A DNA stretch of 64,000 bases from Azospirillum sp. TSH58 (GCF_003119115.1 NZ_CP022367.1:1415001-1479000); one strand, 5' to 3'. Shown: positions 1-8,980, counted from the stretch's first letter. Program-made: numbers and translations. Notes: a model not told the origin generated them from the sequence alone.

Positions 1-807
1 GGCTGGCACAAGCGCTTCCGGCACCGCTCCGCGGTGCTGGACTGCGACATGGTCTTCGCCGTCTATCTGCCGCCGCAGGCCGAGGCGGGTAGGGTGCCGG
101 TGTTCTACTGGCTGTCCGGCCTGACCTGCACGGACGAGAACTTCATGCAGAAGGCCGGCGCCATGCGGATGGCGGCGGAACTCGGCATCGCCATCGTCGC
201 GCCGGACACCAGCCCGCGCGGCCCCGACGTGCCCGGTGACCCGGACGGCGCCTGGGACTTCGGGCTGGGCGCCGGCTTCTACGTCAACGCGACGCGGGAG
301 CCGTGGGCGAAGCACTACCGCATGCACGACTATGTGGTGCGGGAACTGCCGGAGCTGGTCGAGGCGGAATTGCCGGTGACCGACCGGCGCTCCATCTCCG
401 GCCACTCCATGGGCGGGCACGGCGCGCTGGTCTGCGCGCTGCGCAATCCGGGCCGCTACCGCGCCGTGTCGGCCTTCGCGCCGATCGGGAACCCGGCCAG
501 CGTGCCCTGGGGCGAGAAGGCGTTCGAGCGCTTCTTCGGCACCGACTACGCGGCGTGGCTGGACTGGGACAGCTGCGCCCTGCTGGGCCGCGCCACCGAG
601 AAGCTGCCGATCCTGGTGGACCAGGGCGACGCCGACAGCTTCCTGGAGAAGCAGCTGAAGCCGGAGAACCTGCAACGGGCGGCGGAGGCGGCTGGCCACC
701 CGCTGACCCTGCGGATGCAGCCGGGCTACGACCACAGCTATTTCTTCATCGCCAGCTTCATCGACGACCATCTGCGCCACCACGCGGCGGCGCTGCTGGA
801 AGACTGA
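1..807 (+). CDS. fghA: S-formylglutathione hydrolase (5' end cut off by the window)
   Basis: Serine esterase that hydrolyses S-formylglutathione to formate and glutathione, the last step of glutathione-dependent formaldehyde detoxification in the cytoplasm. The frame is open from base 1 (GWHKRFRHRS...), which matches the region just after the family's N-terminus, so perhaps 10-15 residues are missing; the GTG at 34 is not the true start. The nucleophile elbow GHSMGGHGAL has its Ser codon at 406-408. The acid lies in DQGDADSFL (from 619) and the His in YDHSYFF (codon 733-735), completing the triad in family order. LSGLTCTDENF near the start is also typical of the family. The usual partner, the class III alcohol dehydrogenase gene, is not in the window. 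An 18-bp inverted repeat follows the stop. Confidence 0.93.
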   Translation, partial: GWHKRFRHRSAVLDCDMVFAVYLPPQAEAGRVPVFYWLSGLTCTDENFMQKAGAMRMAAELGIAIVAPDTSPRGPDVPGDPDGAWDFGLGAGFYVNATREPWAKHYRMHDYVVRELPELVEAELPVTDRRSISGHSMGGHGALVCALRNPGRYRAVSAFAPIGNPASVPWGEKAFERFFGTDYAAWLDWDSCALLGRATEKLPILVDQGDADSFLEKQLKPENLQRAAEAAGHPLTLRMQPGYDHSYFFIASFIDDHLRHHAAALLED

Positions 808-814
808 CCCGTTT

Positions 815-865
815 CGTCCGAACATACGGCCCGCCCGCTTCCGGAATGGGCCGTATGTTCGGACG
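815..865. terminator. Perfect 18-bp inverted repeat after fghA
   Basis: CGTCCGAACATACGGCCC at 815-832 is exactly complementary to 848-865, with a 15-nt loop. It starts 8 nt after the fghA stop. No T-run follows on either strand, so it is either a transcript-end or stability hairpin or a double-stranded protein-binding site rather than a classic intrinsic terminator. Confidence 0.5.
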
Positions 866-942
866 GGACACCCATTCGTATCGACAAGCCTCCTACCCAA
901 AGGCATCATTTCGTTACGACGCGAAATAATTGGGAGGTTGTC

Positions 943-1929
943 GTGAAGTTCATGTCCAAGACCCGCCGTCTGGCCTTCGCCGCCGTGGCGGGCGCGGTCG
1001 CCATCGGCGCCACCGTCGCCGTGGCGCAGACCCAGGCCTTCTTCCGCATCGGCACGGGCGGCACCGCCGGCACCTACTATCCGGTGGGCGGTCTGATCGC
1101 CAACGTCATCTCCGGCGCCAACGGCGGCGTGCCCGCTCTGGTGGCGACCGCCGTGGCCTCCAACGGTTCCGTCGCCAACATCAACGCCATCAAGGGTGGT
1201 TCGTCCGAGTCGGGCTTCTCGCAGTCGGATGTCGCCTATTGGGCCCACACCGGCACCGGCCTGTTCGAGGGCAAGGGCAAGGTGGAGGACCTGCGCGTCA
1301 TCGCCACGCTCTACCCGGAGACCATCCATCTGGTCGCCCGCAAGGACGCCAACATCAAGTCGGTCGCCGACCTGAAGGGCAAGCGGGTGTCGCTGGACGA
1401 GCCGGGTTCCGGCACGCTGGTCGACTCGCGCATCGTGCTGGGCGCCTTCGGCCTGACCGAGAAGGACGTGAAGGCGGAGTATCTGAAGCCGGGTCCGGCG
1501 GGCGACCGCCTGCGCGACGGCGCGCTGGACGCCTACTTCTTCGTCGGCGGGTACCCGACCGGCGCCATCTCCGAACTGGCGACCTCCTCGGGCATCTCGC
1601 TGGTTCCGATCACCGGTCCGGAGATCGACAAGATGCTGGCCGAGTACCAGTTCTTCGCCAAGGACACGGTTCCGGCCAACACCTACAAGGACGTTCCGGA
1701 GACGCCGACCATCTCCGTCAACGCCCAGTGGCTGACCAGCGCCAAGCAGCCGGACGACCTCGTCTACAACATCGTCAAGACGCTCTACAACGAGAAGAGC
1801 CGCGCCGCGCTCGAGGCCGGCCATGCCAAGGGCAAGCTCGTGACGTTGCAGACGGCGACCAACGGCCTGGGCATCCCGCTGCATCCGGGTGCGGAGAAGT
1901 TCTACAAGGAACAGGGCGTCCTGAAGTAA
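943..1929 (+). CDS. TAXI-family TRAP transporter substrate-binding protein
   Basis: Periplasmic receptor of a TRAP transporter of the TAXI class. The GTG start is set by GGGAGG at 932-937. A Sec signal peptide (basic MKFMSKTRR, then an Ala/Val-rich core) probably ends after AVA at residue 28. The mature start RIGTGGTAGTYYPVGG (35-50) is the hallmark glycine-rich, tyrosine-containing motif of TAXI receptors. At 328 residues it is a usual length. The fused membrane component follows after a repeat-filled gap of about 250 bp, and a DgcN-like gene follows that. Known TAXI substrates include glutamate and other small organic acids; the substrate here cannot be read from sequence. Confidence 0.93.
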   Translation: MKFMSKTRRLAFAAVAGAVAIGATVAVAQTQAFFRIGTGGTAGTYYPVGGLIANVISGANGGVPALVATAVASNGSVANINAIKGGSSESGFSQSDVAYWAHTGTGLFEGKGKVEDLRVIATLYPETIHLVARKDANIKSVADLKGKRVSLDEPGSGTLVDSRIVLGAFGLTEKDVKAEYLKPGPAGDRLRDGALDAYFFVGGYPTGAISELATSSGISLVPITGPEIDKMLAEYQFFAKDTVPANTYKDVPETPTISVNAQWLTSAKQPDDLVYNIVKTLYNEKSRAALEAGHAKGKLVTLQTATNGLGIPLHPGAEKFYKEQGVLK

Positions 1930-1952
1930 GGCGCGTCGATACTACTGTCTTA

Positions 1953-2147
1953 AGCCCTCTTCTTTCAGGGGAGAGGGCGCCCCGAAGGGCCTTTCGCGCT
2001 GGCCGAAGGCCAGCGCCGACGGCTCTCAGCGGATGTTTACGGCATCCGCTGAGAGCCGGCGAGGGGGATGCGCTTTTGCTGAACTTTCCGACACGCGCAA
2101 CCCCCTCACCCTAACCCTCTCCCCAGAGGGGCGAGGGGATTTTGACC
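1953..2147. repeat. Composite palindromic intergenic repeat
   Basis: Gap between the TAXI receptor and its permease, filled with hairpins: GCGCTGGCC/GGCCAGCGC (1996-2004 with 2008-2016), a 16-bp stem (2020-2035 with 2043-2058), and an end module CCCTCACCCTAACCCTCTCC with a following AGAGGGGCGAGGGG. The same kind of CCCTCACCC/CTCTCCCC module recurs at 30952-31140. It looks like a dispersed repeat rather than a gene. Confidence 0.7.
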
Positions 2148-2183
2148 ATGCGCCAGCCCCGCCCGACATATTCTGGAGCATCC

Positions 2184-4259
2184 ATGACCGATACCCATCG
2201 CGATCCGCCATCCAACATCCGGCTGGATTCCGCGTCCATGGAACTCGACGAGGCCAAGGCGCGGGAGTTGGAGGAGAAGTTCGACTCCGAGATCCGCTTC
2301 CGGCCGCTGTCGCCGCTGGCGGGAAAGCTGGTCGGCGGCCTGCTGATCATTCTGTCGCTGTTCCACTATTACACCGCCGGTTTCGGCCTGCTGCCGGAGA
2401 TGGAGCATCGCGGCATCCATCTGTCCTTCGTGCTGGGCCTCGTCTTCCTGGTCTTCCCCTTCACCAAGCGCGGCTACGGCGAGCCGATGATGGGCACGCT
2501 GCTGCGCCCGCTGGGCATCGGCCTCCAGGACTGGGCGCTGGCCATCGGCGCGGTGGTCGCGGTGATGCACGTCCCGCTGATCCCGCTCGACGATCTGGCC
2601 TTCCGCGTCGGCAACCCGACCACCACCGACGTGATCCTCGGCTCCATCCTGATCATCGTGCTGCTGGAGGCGACCCGCCGGTCGGTCGGCTGGCCGCTGC
2701 CGATCATTTCGCTGATCTTCATGAGCTACGCGATCTGGGGGCCGCAGATGCCGGGGCTGCTGAAGCATCCCGGCGCCACGATCTCCCAGCTCGTCGACCA
2801 TCTGTACCTGACGACGCAGGGCGTCTACGGCATCGCGCTCGGCGTGGTGGCGACCTACGTCTTCCATTTCGTGCTGTTCGGCGTCTTCGCCACGCGCATC
2901 GGTCTGGGGCAGCTCTTCCTCGACTGCGCCGCCTGGGTGGCCGGGCGCTACGCGGGCGGTCCCGCCAAGGTCGCCATCTTCGGGTCGGCGCTGTTCGGCA
3001 TGATCTCCGGCTCCTCGGTCGCCAACACGGTGACGGTGGGCTCGCTGACCATCCCGGCGATGAAGCGGCTGGGCTACAAGCCGCATTTCGCCGCCGCCGT
3101 GGAATCGACGGCCTCGACCGGCGGGCAGATCACCCCGCCGATCATGGGTGCCGCCGCCTTCCTGATGATCGAGTTCCTGGGACTGCCCTACACGACCATC
3201 ATCATGGCGGCCATCGTCCCGGCCTTCATGCATTTCTTCGGCGTTCTGGTGCAGGTGCATTTCGAGGCCAAGCGCAACGGCCTGCGCGGCCTGCGCCCGG
3301 ACGAGATGCCGGATCTGAAGGAGGCCTTCCGCCGCGACTGGCCGACGGTCATCCCGCTGGTGGTGCTGATCGGCATCCTGATCGCCGGCTACACGCCCTA
3401 CATGGCGGCCTTCTGGGGCATCACCCTGTGCATCGCGGTCGGCCTGCTGAACCCGCGCAAGCGCATGACCATCTGGGAGGTGCTCGACGGCCTGCGCGAC
3501 GGCGCCAAATACGCGCTGGCGGTCGGCGCCGCCGCCGCCACGGTGGGCATCATCGTCGGCGTGGTCACGCTGACCGGCGTGGGCTTCAAGATCTCCTACA
3601 TCGTCACCTCGACCGCCGGTGACATGGCGGCCTGGGCGGGGGCCTTCCTGCCGGGCTGGCTGGCCGACGCCAAGGGGCTGACGCTGCTGTTCACCCTGAT
3701 CATGACCGGCATCGTCTGCATCCTGATGGGCTGCGGCATCCCGACGACGGCCAACTACATCATCATGGCGACCATCGCCGCCCCGGCGCTGGGTCTGCTG
3801 GGCGTGGCGCCGATCGTGGCGCACTTCTTCGTCTTCTATTACGGCGTGCTGGCCGACATCACGCCGCCGGTGGCGCTGGCTGCCTACGCCGCGGCGGGCA
3901 TGGCGGGGGCCGACCCCTTCAAGACCGGCAACACCGCCTTCCGGCTGGGGCTGGCGAAGGCGCTGGTGCCCTTCGTCTTCGTCTTCTCGCCGTCGCTGCT
4001 GCTGGTGGCGCCGGGCTTCAACTGGCCGGACTTCTTCATCGCCTTCCTCGGCTGCATCGTCGGCATCGTCTGCCTGGGCGCCACCCTGACCGGCTGGCTG
4101 CTGACCACCATGCGGGGGTGGGAGCGGGTGATGCTCGGCATCGCCGCCATCCTGCTGGTGACGCCGGAGCTGTACTCGTCGCTGCTGGGTCTGGCGCTGA
4201 TCGTGCCCGTCCTGCTCCGACAGATGTCCGCCCGCCGCCTGACGCCCGAAGCCGCCTGA
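2184..4259 (+). CDS. TRAP transporter fused permease (4TM/12TM, TAXI-associated)
   Basis: Inner-membrane component in which the small (DctQ-like) and large (DctM-like) TRAP subunits are fused, as is typical for TAXI systems; it drives cation-coupled uptake of the ligand delivered by the preceding receptor. The chosen ATG at 2184 has GGAG at 2175-2178; an upstream in-frame TTG (2142) and ATG (2148) lie in the repeat and lack a binding site. 691 residues, almost wholly hydrophobic helices after about 60 polar N-terminal residues. DctM signatures include STGGQITPPIMGAAAFLM, GCGIPTTANYIIMATIA and ITPPVALAAYAAAGMA. The DgcN-like gene begins 34 nt downstream, so co-transcription is likely. Confidence 0.93.
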   Translation: MTDTHRDPPSNIRLDSASMELDEAKARELEEKFDSEIRFRPLSPLAGKLVGGLLIILSLFHYYTAGFGLLPEMEHRGIHLSFVLGLVFLVFPFTKRGYGEPMMGTLLRPLGIGLQDWALAIGAVVAVMHVPLIPLDDLAFRVGNPTTTDVILGSILIIVLLEATRRSVGWPLPIISLIFMSYAIWGPQMPGLLKHPGATISQLVDHLYLTTQGVYGIALGVVATYVFHFVLFGVFATRIGLGQLFLDCAAWVAGRYAGGPAKVAIFGSALFGMISGSSVANTVTVGSLTIPAMKRLGYKPHFAAAVESTASTGGQITPPIMGAAAFLMIEFLGLPYTTIIMAAIVPAFMHFFGVLVQVHFEAKRNGLRGLRPDEMPDLKEAFRRDWPTVIPLVVLIGILIAGYTPYMAAFWGITLCIAVGLLNPRKRMTIWEVLDGLRDGAKYALAVGAAAATVGIIVGVVTLTGVGFKISYIVTSTAGDMAAWAGAFLPGWLADAKGLTLLFTLIMTGIVCILMGCGIPTTANYIIMATIAAPALGLLGVAPIVAHFFVFYYGVLADITPPVALAAYAAAGMAGADPFKTGNTAFRLGLAKALVPFVFVFSPSLLLVAPGFNWPDFFIAFLGCIVGIVCLGATLTGWLLTTMRGWERVMLGIAAILLVTPELYSSLLGLALIVPVLLRQMSARRLTPEAA

Positions 4260-4293
4260 CAAGAACAACCGGTCTCTTCGAGAGGACCCGACC

Positions 4294-5307
4294 ATGAACA
4301 TTCCCCATCCCTACCTGATGTTCCTCGGCGACGTGCAGGACCAGCTCGGCGCCAAGACGGCGCAGGGCATCGTGGACTGGCGGCGCGACTGGTGCCTCGG
4401 CCAGATCCGGCTGGAGGGCTGCCAAGCCGACCTCGGCATCCCCGACATGACCATCGCCGAGGCGGCGGGGCAGGGCGCCCGCACGCTGGTGGTCGGCGTG
4501 GTCAACGCCGGCGGCGTCCTGCCGGAGCACTGGACGAGCGTCATCGTCCAGGCCATCGAGGCCGGCATGGACGTGGCGAGCGGCCTGCACACCCGGCTGG
4601 AGAGCATCCCGGCCATCGCCGAGGCGGCGGCGCGTCACGGCCGCCAGCTCTTCAACGTGCGCCATTCCGACCAGCGCTTCGCGACCGGCAAGGGCACCAG
4701 GCGACCGGGCCGGCGGCTGCTGACCGTCGGTACCGACTGCTCCGTCGGCAAGAAGTACACGGCGCTGGCGCTGGAGAAGGAGATGCGCGCCCGCGGCCTG
4801 GACGCGGATTTCCGCGCCACCGGCCAGACCGGAGTCTTCATCTCCGGACGCGGGGTCGCCATCGACGCGGTGGTGGCGGACTTCATCTCCGGCGCGGTGG
4901 AGTGGATCGCCCCGGCGGCCGATCCCGCCCACTGGGACCTGATCGAGGGGCAGGGCTCGCTCTACCACCCGTCCTTCGCGGGCGTGTCGCTGGGGCTGCT
5001 GCACGGCGCCCAGCCAGACGCCTTCGTCGTCTGCCACGAGCCGACCCGCAGCACCATGCGCGGCGTGCAGCACCCGCTGCCGTCGATCCAGGAGGTCATC
5101 GACCTGACGATCCGTTGCGGACGGCTGACCAACCCGGCCATCCGTCCGGTCGGAATCGCCATCAACACCAAGGCCTACGGCGAGGACGAGGCGCGCGCCT
5201 GCCTGGAGGCGGCGGCCAAGGCCCATGGTCTTCCGGCCAGTGATCCTATCCGGTTTGGCGTAGGCGAAATTGTTGACCGTCTGACGGAAGAATTTGCCAC
5301 TGAGTAA
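4294..5307 (+). CDS. DUF1611 family protein, D-glutamate N-acetyltransferase (DgcN)-like
   Basis: 337 residues, full length for the DUF1611/DgcN family. It has an N-terminal domain with GVVNAGGVLPEHW and a C-terminal P-loop-like segment GTDCSVGKKYT (146-156), followed by ATGQTGVFISGRGVAIDAVVADF and EGQGSLYHP, the conserved core of the family. The characterised member DgcN acetylates D-glutamate so that the epimerase-like DgcA can convert it to the L-form. No dgcA is visible here. The position 34 nt behind a TAXI TRAP permease suggests the protein acts on what that transporter brings in, possibly D-glutamate or a related D-amino acid (inference). The family call is firm, the reaction less so. 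Confidence 0.8.
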   Translation: MNIPHPYLMFLGDVQDQLGAKTAQGIVDWRRDWCLGQIRLEGCQADLGIPDMTIAEAAGQGARTLVVGVVNAGGVLPEHWTSVIVQAIEAGMDVASGLHTRLESIPAIAEAAARHGRQLFNVRHSDQRFATGKGTRRPGRRLLTVGTDCSVGKKYTALALEKEMRARGLDADFRATGQTGVFISGRGVAIDAVVADFISGAVEWIAPAADPAHWDLIEGQGSLYHPSFAGVSLGLLHGAQPDAFVVCHEPTRSTMRGVQHPLPSIQEVIDLTIRCGRLTNPAIRPVGIAINTKAYGEDEARACLEAAAKAHGLPASDPIRFGVGEIVDRLTEEFATE

Positions 5308-5433
5308 CGTTAATAGGGGATGATCATGGTGCCGGTGGGCGGCACGGAGCAGTACCGCCCATCGTCCTATGAATGATCGCCCGCCATCCCGTTCAGCCGA
5401 GTTGGATCGCGGGTCCGGCCTTCCCACTTGGAC

Positions 5434-5862
5434 ATGATGAGCAGCCGCACTCCCGCCACCCAATACGCCGCCCTTCCTTTCCGCCTGCGCAACGGCCGGC
5501 CGGAAATCCTGCTGGTCACGTCGCGGGAAACCAAGCGGTGGATCATCCCCAAGGGGTGGGCGGAGGAAGGGGTCAAACCCTGCGCCATGGCGGCGCGGGA
5601 GGCCTATGAGGAAGCCGGGGTGCGGGGCACCGTCGATCACCGGCCCTTCGGCAATTTCCGCTACATGAAGCGGCTCAGCGTCAACAAGTCGGTCCTGTGC
5701 GCGGTGACCGTCTTCCTGCTGGAAGTCGACGAGGTGCTGGACGAGTGGCCCGAGAAGGGCCAGCGCGAGCGCCGCTGGCTGACCCCATCCCAGGCCGCTC
5801 TGGCCGTGGGGGAAAGCGGCCTCGTGGAGATGCTGCTGCGGCTGGGCATCCCGCCGGATTGA
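5434..5862 (+). CDS. NUDIX hydrolase
   Basis: Small cytoplasmic NUDIX enzyme, 142 residues, with the PKGW...REAYEEAG box of the diphosphoinositol-polyphosphate/Ap-n-A-like branch common in alphaproteobacteria. REAYEEAGV supplies the metal-binding Glu residues. The usual Glu seven positions into the box is replaced by Val (GWAEEGV), as often happens in this branch. ATG 5434 (or 5437) is preferred over the upstream TTG; there is no clear ribosome-binding site. It is followed by a strong terminator at 5894-5931. The substrate is not predictable. Confidence 0.85.
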   Translation: MMSSRTPATQYAALPFRLRNGRPEILLVTSRETKRWIIPKGWAEEGVKPCAMAAREAYEEAGVRGTVDHRPFGNFRYMKRLSVNKSVLCAVTVFLLEVDEVLDEWPEKGQRERRWLTPSQAALAVGESGLVEMLLRLGIPPD

Positions 5863-5893
5863 AGCCGGACCGGGACCAAGCTCTTGGCAAAGA

Positions 5894-5931
5894 AAAAAGG
5901 CCCCTTCCGCATCGGCGGAAGGGGCCTTTTT
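5894..5931. terminator. Bidirectional intrinsic terminator
   Basis: Stem AAAAAGGCCCCTTCCGC (5894-5910) with its complement 5915-5931, loop ATCG, T-run on both strands. It sits between the NUDIX gene and the 3' end of the minus-strand sugar-acid operon and can serve both. Confidence 0.9.
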
Positions 5932-5935
5932 GGTG

Positions 5936-7405
5936 TCAGCCCTCCAGCCTTGCGGCGAGGCGGGCAAAGGTGAAGGGCTCATCCGTCAGGAAGCGGATGT
6001 CCTCGATCACCTGGGCGCGCAGCGAGCGCTCGTCGATGCTGCGGCCCCAGAAGGCCGTCTCGCCCAGATAGGCGGCGCCCATCGCCTCCAGCCCCGCCGG
6101 GGTGCCGTCGTCCAGGGCGCCGATCGCGCGGACGCGCTCGATGATCTCGGCGGAGTCGCGCGGCGGCAGCTTGTCCGCGCCGGGGAAGCGGCCGAGATAG
6201 AAGGCCAGCCAAGCGGCCAGCGACAGGCTCATCAGCGGCGCCGGCGCGCCGAACCGCTCCCGGTAGGCGAGCAGCCGGTCGAGGTTGCGGGTCTGGTACT
6301 TGACGAGGCCGTTCAGGCTGATGTCGTACCACAGGTGCCGGATGTAGGGGTTGCGGAAGCGGCGCAGCACGGCGGCCGCGAAGTCCTCCAGCTCCGGCTT
6401 CGGCAGGGTGAGGAAGGGGATCACCTCCTCGTTGAGCAGCCGGTCGAGGAAGCGCGCCCCGGCGGGATCGCTCACCGCCTCGCCCACCGTCTCCACGCCC
6501 GCCAGCAGGGCCAGCGCGCACAGGCCGGTGTGGGCGCCGTTGAGGATGGCGACCTTGCGGGCCTTGTAGGGGGTGACGTCGGCGGTGACGACGGTGCCCT
6601 CGTCATGCTCGCCCAGCGGCAGGCGCAGCGCGGGCATCCCCTCCTTGCGCTCGATCACGAACAGGTGGAACAGCTCCGCCGCCGCCATGAAGCTGTCGTC
6701 GTAGCCCAGCTCGCGGCGCAGCTCGTCGGCCTCGGCGCGCGGGAAGCCGGGGACGATGCGGTCGACCAGCGTGTTGTAGAAGGCGTTCGCCGTCTCGATC
6801 CAGTCGATGAAGGCCGGCTCCAGCGCCCAGTCGCGGGCGTGCAGCAGGACGATGCGCTTCAGCTCCTCGCCGTTGTGGTCGATCAGCTCGCAGGCCAGCA
6901 TTTGCAGGCCGGCCTCCGGCGCGCCGTCGAAGGCCTTCCAGCGCTCGTGCAGGAAGCGGGTCATCTTGCCGGGGAAGGAGACCGGCGGCTCGTCGGCGTA
7001 GGCCACCGACGGGACATAGGCGATGCCGGCGTCGGTGGTGTTGGAGACGACGACCGCGACGTTCGGGTCGCGCGCCAGCTCCAGCACCGACGCCCAATCG
7101 CCATGCGCGGCGATCTCGTTGCGCACGCAGCCGATCAGCCGGGCCTGCGAGACCTTCGCGCCGGACTCGTCGACGCCGCGCGACAGGACGGTGTAGGCGC
7201 CCTCCTGCTCGTTCAGCGTCTGCGGAAAGCCGCCGGCGATCGGGCGGACGACGGTCACGCCCCAGTCGCCGCCGGTCGCCTCGTTCAGGCGGTCGACCTT
7301 CCAGTCGAAGAAGGCGCGCAGGAAATTGCCTTCGCCGAATTGCACGATCCGCGTCGTCGTCGGGCGCGGCCGGCCGTTGAGAAAGGATGCGTTCAGGCGC
7401 TCCAT
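5936..7405 (-). CDS. uxaB: Tagaturonate reductase (altronate oxidoreductase)
   Basis: NAD-dependent long-chain polyol dehydrogenase of the mannitol dehydrogenase family, interconverting D-tagaturonate and D-altronate in cytoplasmic hexuronate breakdown. QFGEGNFLRAFFDW (22-35) is the UxaB form of the nucleotide-binding N-terminus, and KVAILNGAHTG (284-294) carries the catalytic Lys/Asn/His pattern of the family. 489 residues matches UxaB. It starts 34 nt after uxaA and is the last gene of the minus-strand operon, ending 5 nt before the terminator. A fructuronate/mannonate activity (UxuB) is the main alternative; adjacency to UxaA favours UxaB. Confidence 0.88.
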   Translation of the reverse strand: MERLNASFLNGRPRPTTTRIVQFGEGNFLRAFFDWKVDRLNEATGGDWGVTVVRPIAGGFPQTLNEQEGAYTVLSRGVDESGAKVSQARLIGCVRNEIAAHGDWASVLELARDPNVAVVVSNTTDAGIAYVPSVAYADEPPVSFPGKMTRFLHERWKAFDGAPEAGLQMLACELIDHNGEELKRIVLLHARDWALEPAFIDWIETANAFYNTLVDRIVPGFPRAEADELRRELGYDDSFMAAAELFHLFVIERKEGMPALRLPLGEHDEGTVVTADVTPYKARKVAILNGAHTGLCALALLAGVETVGEAVSDPAGARFLDRLLNEEVIPFLTLPKPELEDFAAAVLRRFRNPYIRHLWYDISLNGLVKYQTRNLDRLLAYRERFGAPAPLMSLSLAAWLAFYLGRFPGADKLPPRDSAEIIERVRAIGALDDGTPAGLEAMGAAYLGETAFWGRSIDERSLRAQVIEDIRFLTDEPFTFARLAARLEG

Positions 7406-7439
7406 GGTCGGCGTCCTTGTCTGATGGGTGGGTGACGGG

Positions 7440-8927
7440 TCAGAGCGTGACGCCGGACTTGAAGATCACGAGGTCGTGGACGTCGTTCTCCTCGTTGCGC
7501 GCCTCTTTGCCGTTGGCGACGGCGAGGATGCTGTCGATGAAGGACGGCAGCAGGCTGTCCACCGTGGCGGTGGCCTCGGCGATGGGGCCGGCGTTGAAGT
7601 CGATCCAGTGCCGCTTCTTCTCGGCCATCGCGGTGTTGGTGGCGATCTTCATGGTCGGCACGACGCCGCCCAGCGGCGTGCCGCGGCCGGTGGTGAACAG
7701 CACGATGTGGCAGCCGGCGGCGGCCAGGGCGGTGACCGCCACGCCGTCGTTGCCCGGCGCCTCCAGCAGGGTCAGGCCCGGCTTGCGGATGCGCTCGGCG
7801 TAGCGGATGACGTCGCGCACCGGGGACAGGCCGGCCTTCTGGGTGCAGCCCAGCGACTTCTCCTCCAGCGTGCTGATGCCGCCCGCCTTGTTGCCGGGCG
7901 ACGGGTTCTCGTAGATCGGCTGGTTGTGGTCGATGAAGTACTGCTTGAAGTCGTTGATCAGGGTGACGACGCCCTCGAACACCTCGCGGCTTTCCGCGCG
8001 CTCCATCAGCAGATGCTCGGCGCCGAACATCTCCGGCACCTCGGTCAGCACGGTGGCGCCGCCGATCCCGCACAGCCAGTCGGAGAGGGCGCCCAGCAGC
8101 GGGTTGGCGGTGATGCCGGAGAAACCGTCCGAGCCGCCGCACTTCAGGCCGATGCGCAGGCGGTCGGCGCCGACCGGCTCGCGCTTGTCCTCACGCATCA
8201 CCGCGGCCAGCTCGGTCATCGCCTCCAGCGACGCCTCAAGCTCGTCCGACACCTCCTGGGTGGTCAGATAGCGCAGGCGGCGCGGGTCGGGATGCTCGAA
8301 GCCCTGGGTGAACAGGGCGCGGGTGTTGTTCTCGCAGCCCAGCCCCATGACCAGCACGCCGCCGGCGTTGGGGTGGATGGCGAAGTCGCGCAGGATGTTG
8401 CGGGTGTTGTCCAGGTCCCCGCCGAGCTGCGAACAGCCGTAGGGATGCTCCAGCACCATGACGCGGGAGCCCTCGGGCAGCAGGCCCATCTTCTCGAAGC
8501 GCTTGGCCGCGTTCTTGGCGAGGCCGTTGACGCAGCCGACCAGCGGGATGATCCACAGGTCGTTGCGCACGCCGATCTCGCCGTTGGCGCGGACGAAGGC
8601 CTGGATGGTCGGCGCCTCCCGCTTGGCCGGCGCGGCATCGTTCGCCGGCCCGGCGTAGGCGTAGTCCTGCAGGCCGCCCAGCGCCGTTCCGATGTTGTGG
8701 GTGTGGATGTGCCGCCCCACCGGGATCGCCTCCTTGGCGAGGCCGATTACGCTGCCGTACTTGATGACCCGGTCGCCGGGCTGGTGCGGGGTCACGGCAA
8801 ACTTGTGGCCCTGCGGCACCTCGTCGAGCAGGACGACGCCCAGACCGTCGATCGCGGTGCCCTGGGCCAGCGGCTCCAGGGCGACGGCGACGGTGTCGCT
8901 GGAATGGATCTTCAGGTACTTCGGCAT
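7440..8927 (-). CDS. uxaA: Altronate dehydratase
   Basis: Iron-dependent dehydratase converting D-altronate to 2-keto-3-deoxy-D-gluconate. It has an N-terminal SAF-like domain (about residues 10-80) with HIHTHNIGTAL from residue 73, then the UxaA core with FVRANGEIGVRNDLW, EHPYGCSQLGGD, GLGCENNT and LKCGGSDGFSGI, the last typical of UxaA/GarD enzymes. 495 residues is full length. GarD-type galactarate dehydratase is the closest alternative, but pairing with UxaB supports altronate. The start lies behind an AAGGGG sequence. A 163-bp palindrome-rich gap separates it from dctM upstream. Confidence 0.9.
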   Translation of the reverse strand: MPKYLKIHSSDTVAVALEPLAQGTAIDGLGVVLLDEVPQGHKFAVTPHQPGDRVIKYGSVIGLAKEAIPVGRHIHTHNIGTALGGLQDYAYAGPANDAAPAKREAPTIQAFVRANGEIGVRNDLWIIPLVGCVNGLAKNAAKRFEKMGLLPEGSRVMVLEHPYGCSQLGGDLDNTRNILRDFAIHPNAGGVLVMGLGCENNTRALFTQGFEHPDPRRLRYLTTQEVSDELEASLEAMTELAAVMREDKREPVGADRLRIGLKCGGSDGFSGITANPLLGALSDWLCGIGGATVLTEVPEMFGAEHLLMERAESREVFEGVVTLINDFKQYFIDHNQPIYENPSPGNKAGGISTLEEKSLGCTQKAGLSPVRDVIRYAERIRKPGLTLLEAPGNDGVAVTALAAAGCHIVLFTTGRGTPLGGVVPTMKIATNTAMAEKKRHWIDFNAGPIAEATATVDSLLPSFIDSILAVANGKEARNEENDVHDLVIFKSGVTL

Positions 8928-8980
8928 GTCGGGCCCCTTGGGGGAGAAGCGAGGGAAGCGGGAGGGCGGCGGGAGGGATC

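Noticed and set aside
815..865. Classic rho-independent terminator
   Set aside because: The hairpin is perfect but has no T-run on either strand, so it is kept only as an inverted repeat.
2106..5982. Long open frames antisense to the TRAP permease, DgcN-like and NUDIX genes
   Set aside because: They mirror well-supported genes in very GC-rich DNA and are dominated by Arg, His, Gln, Gly and Asp without domain motifs.
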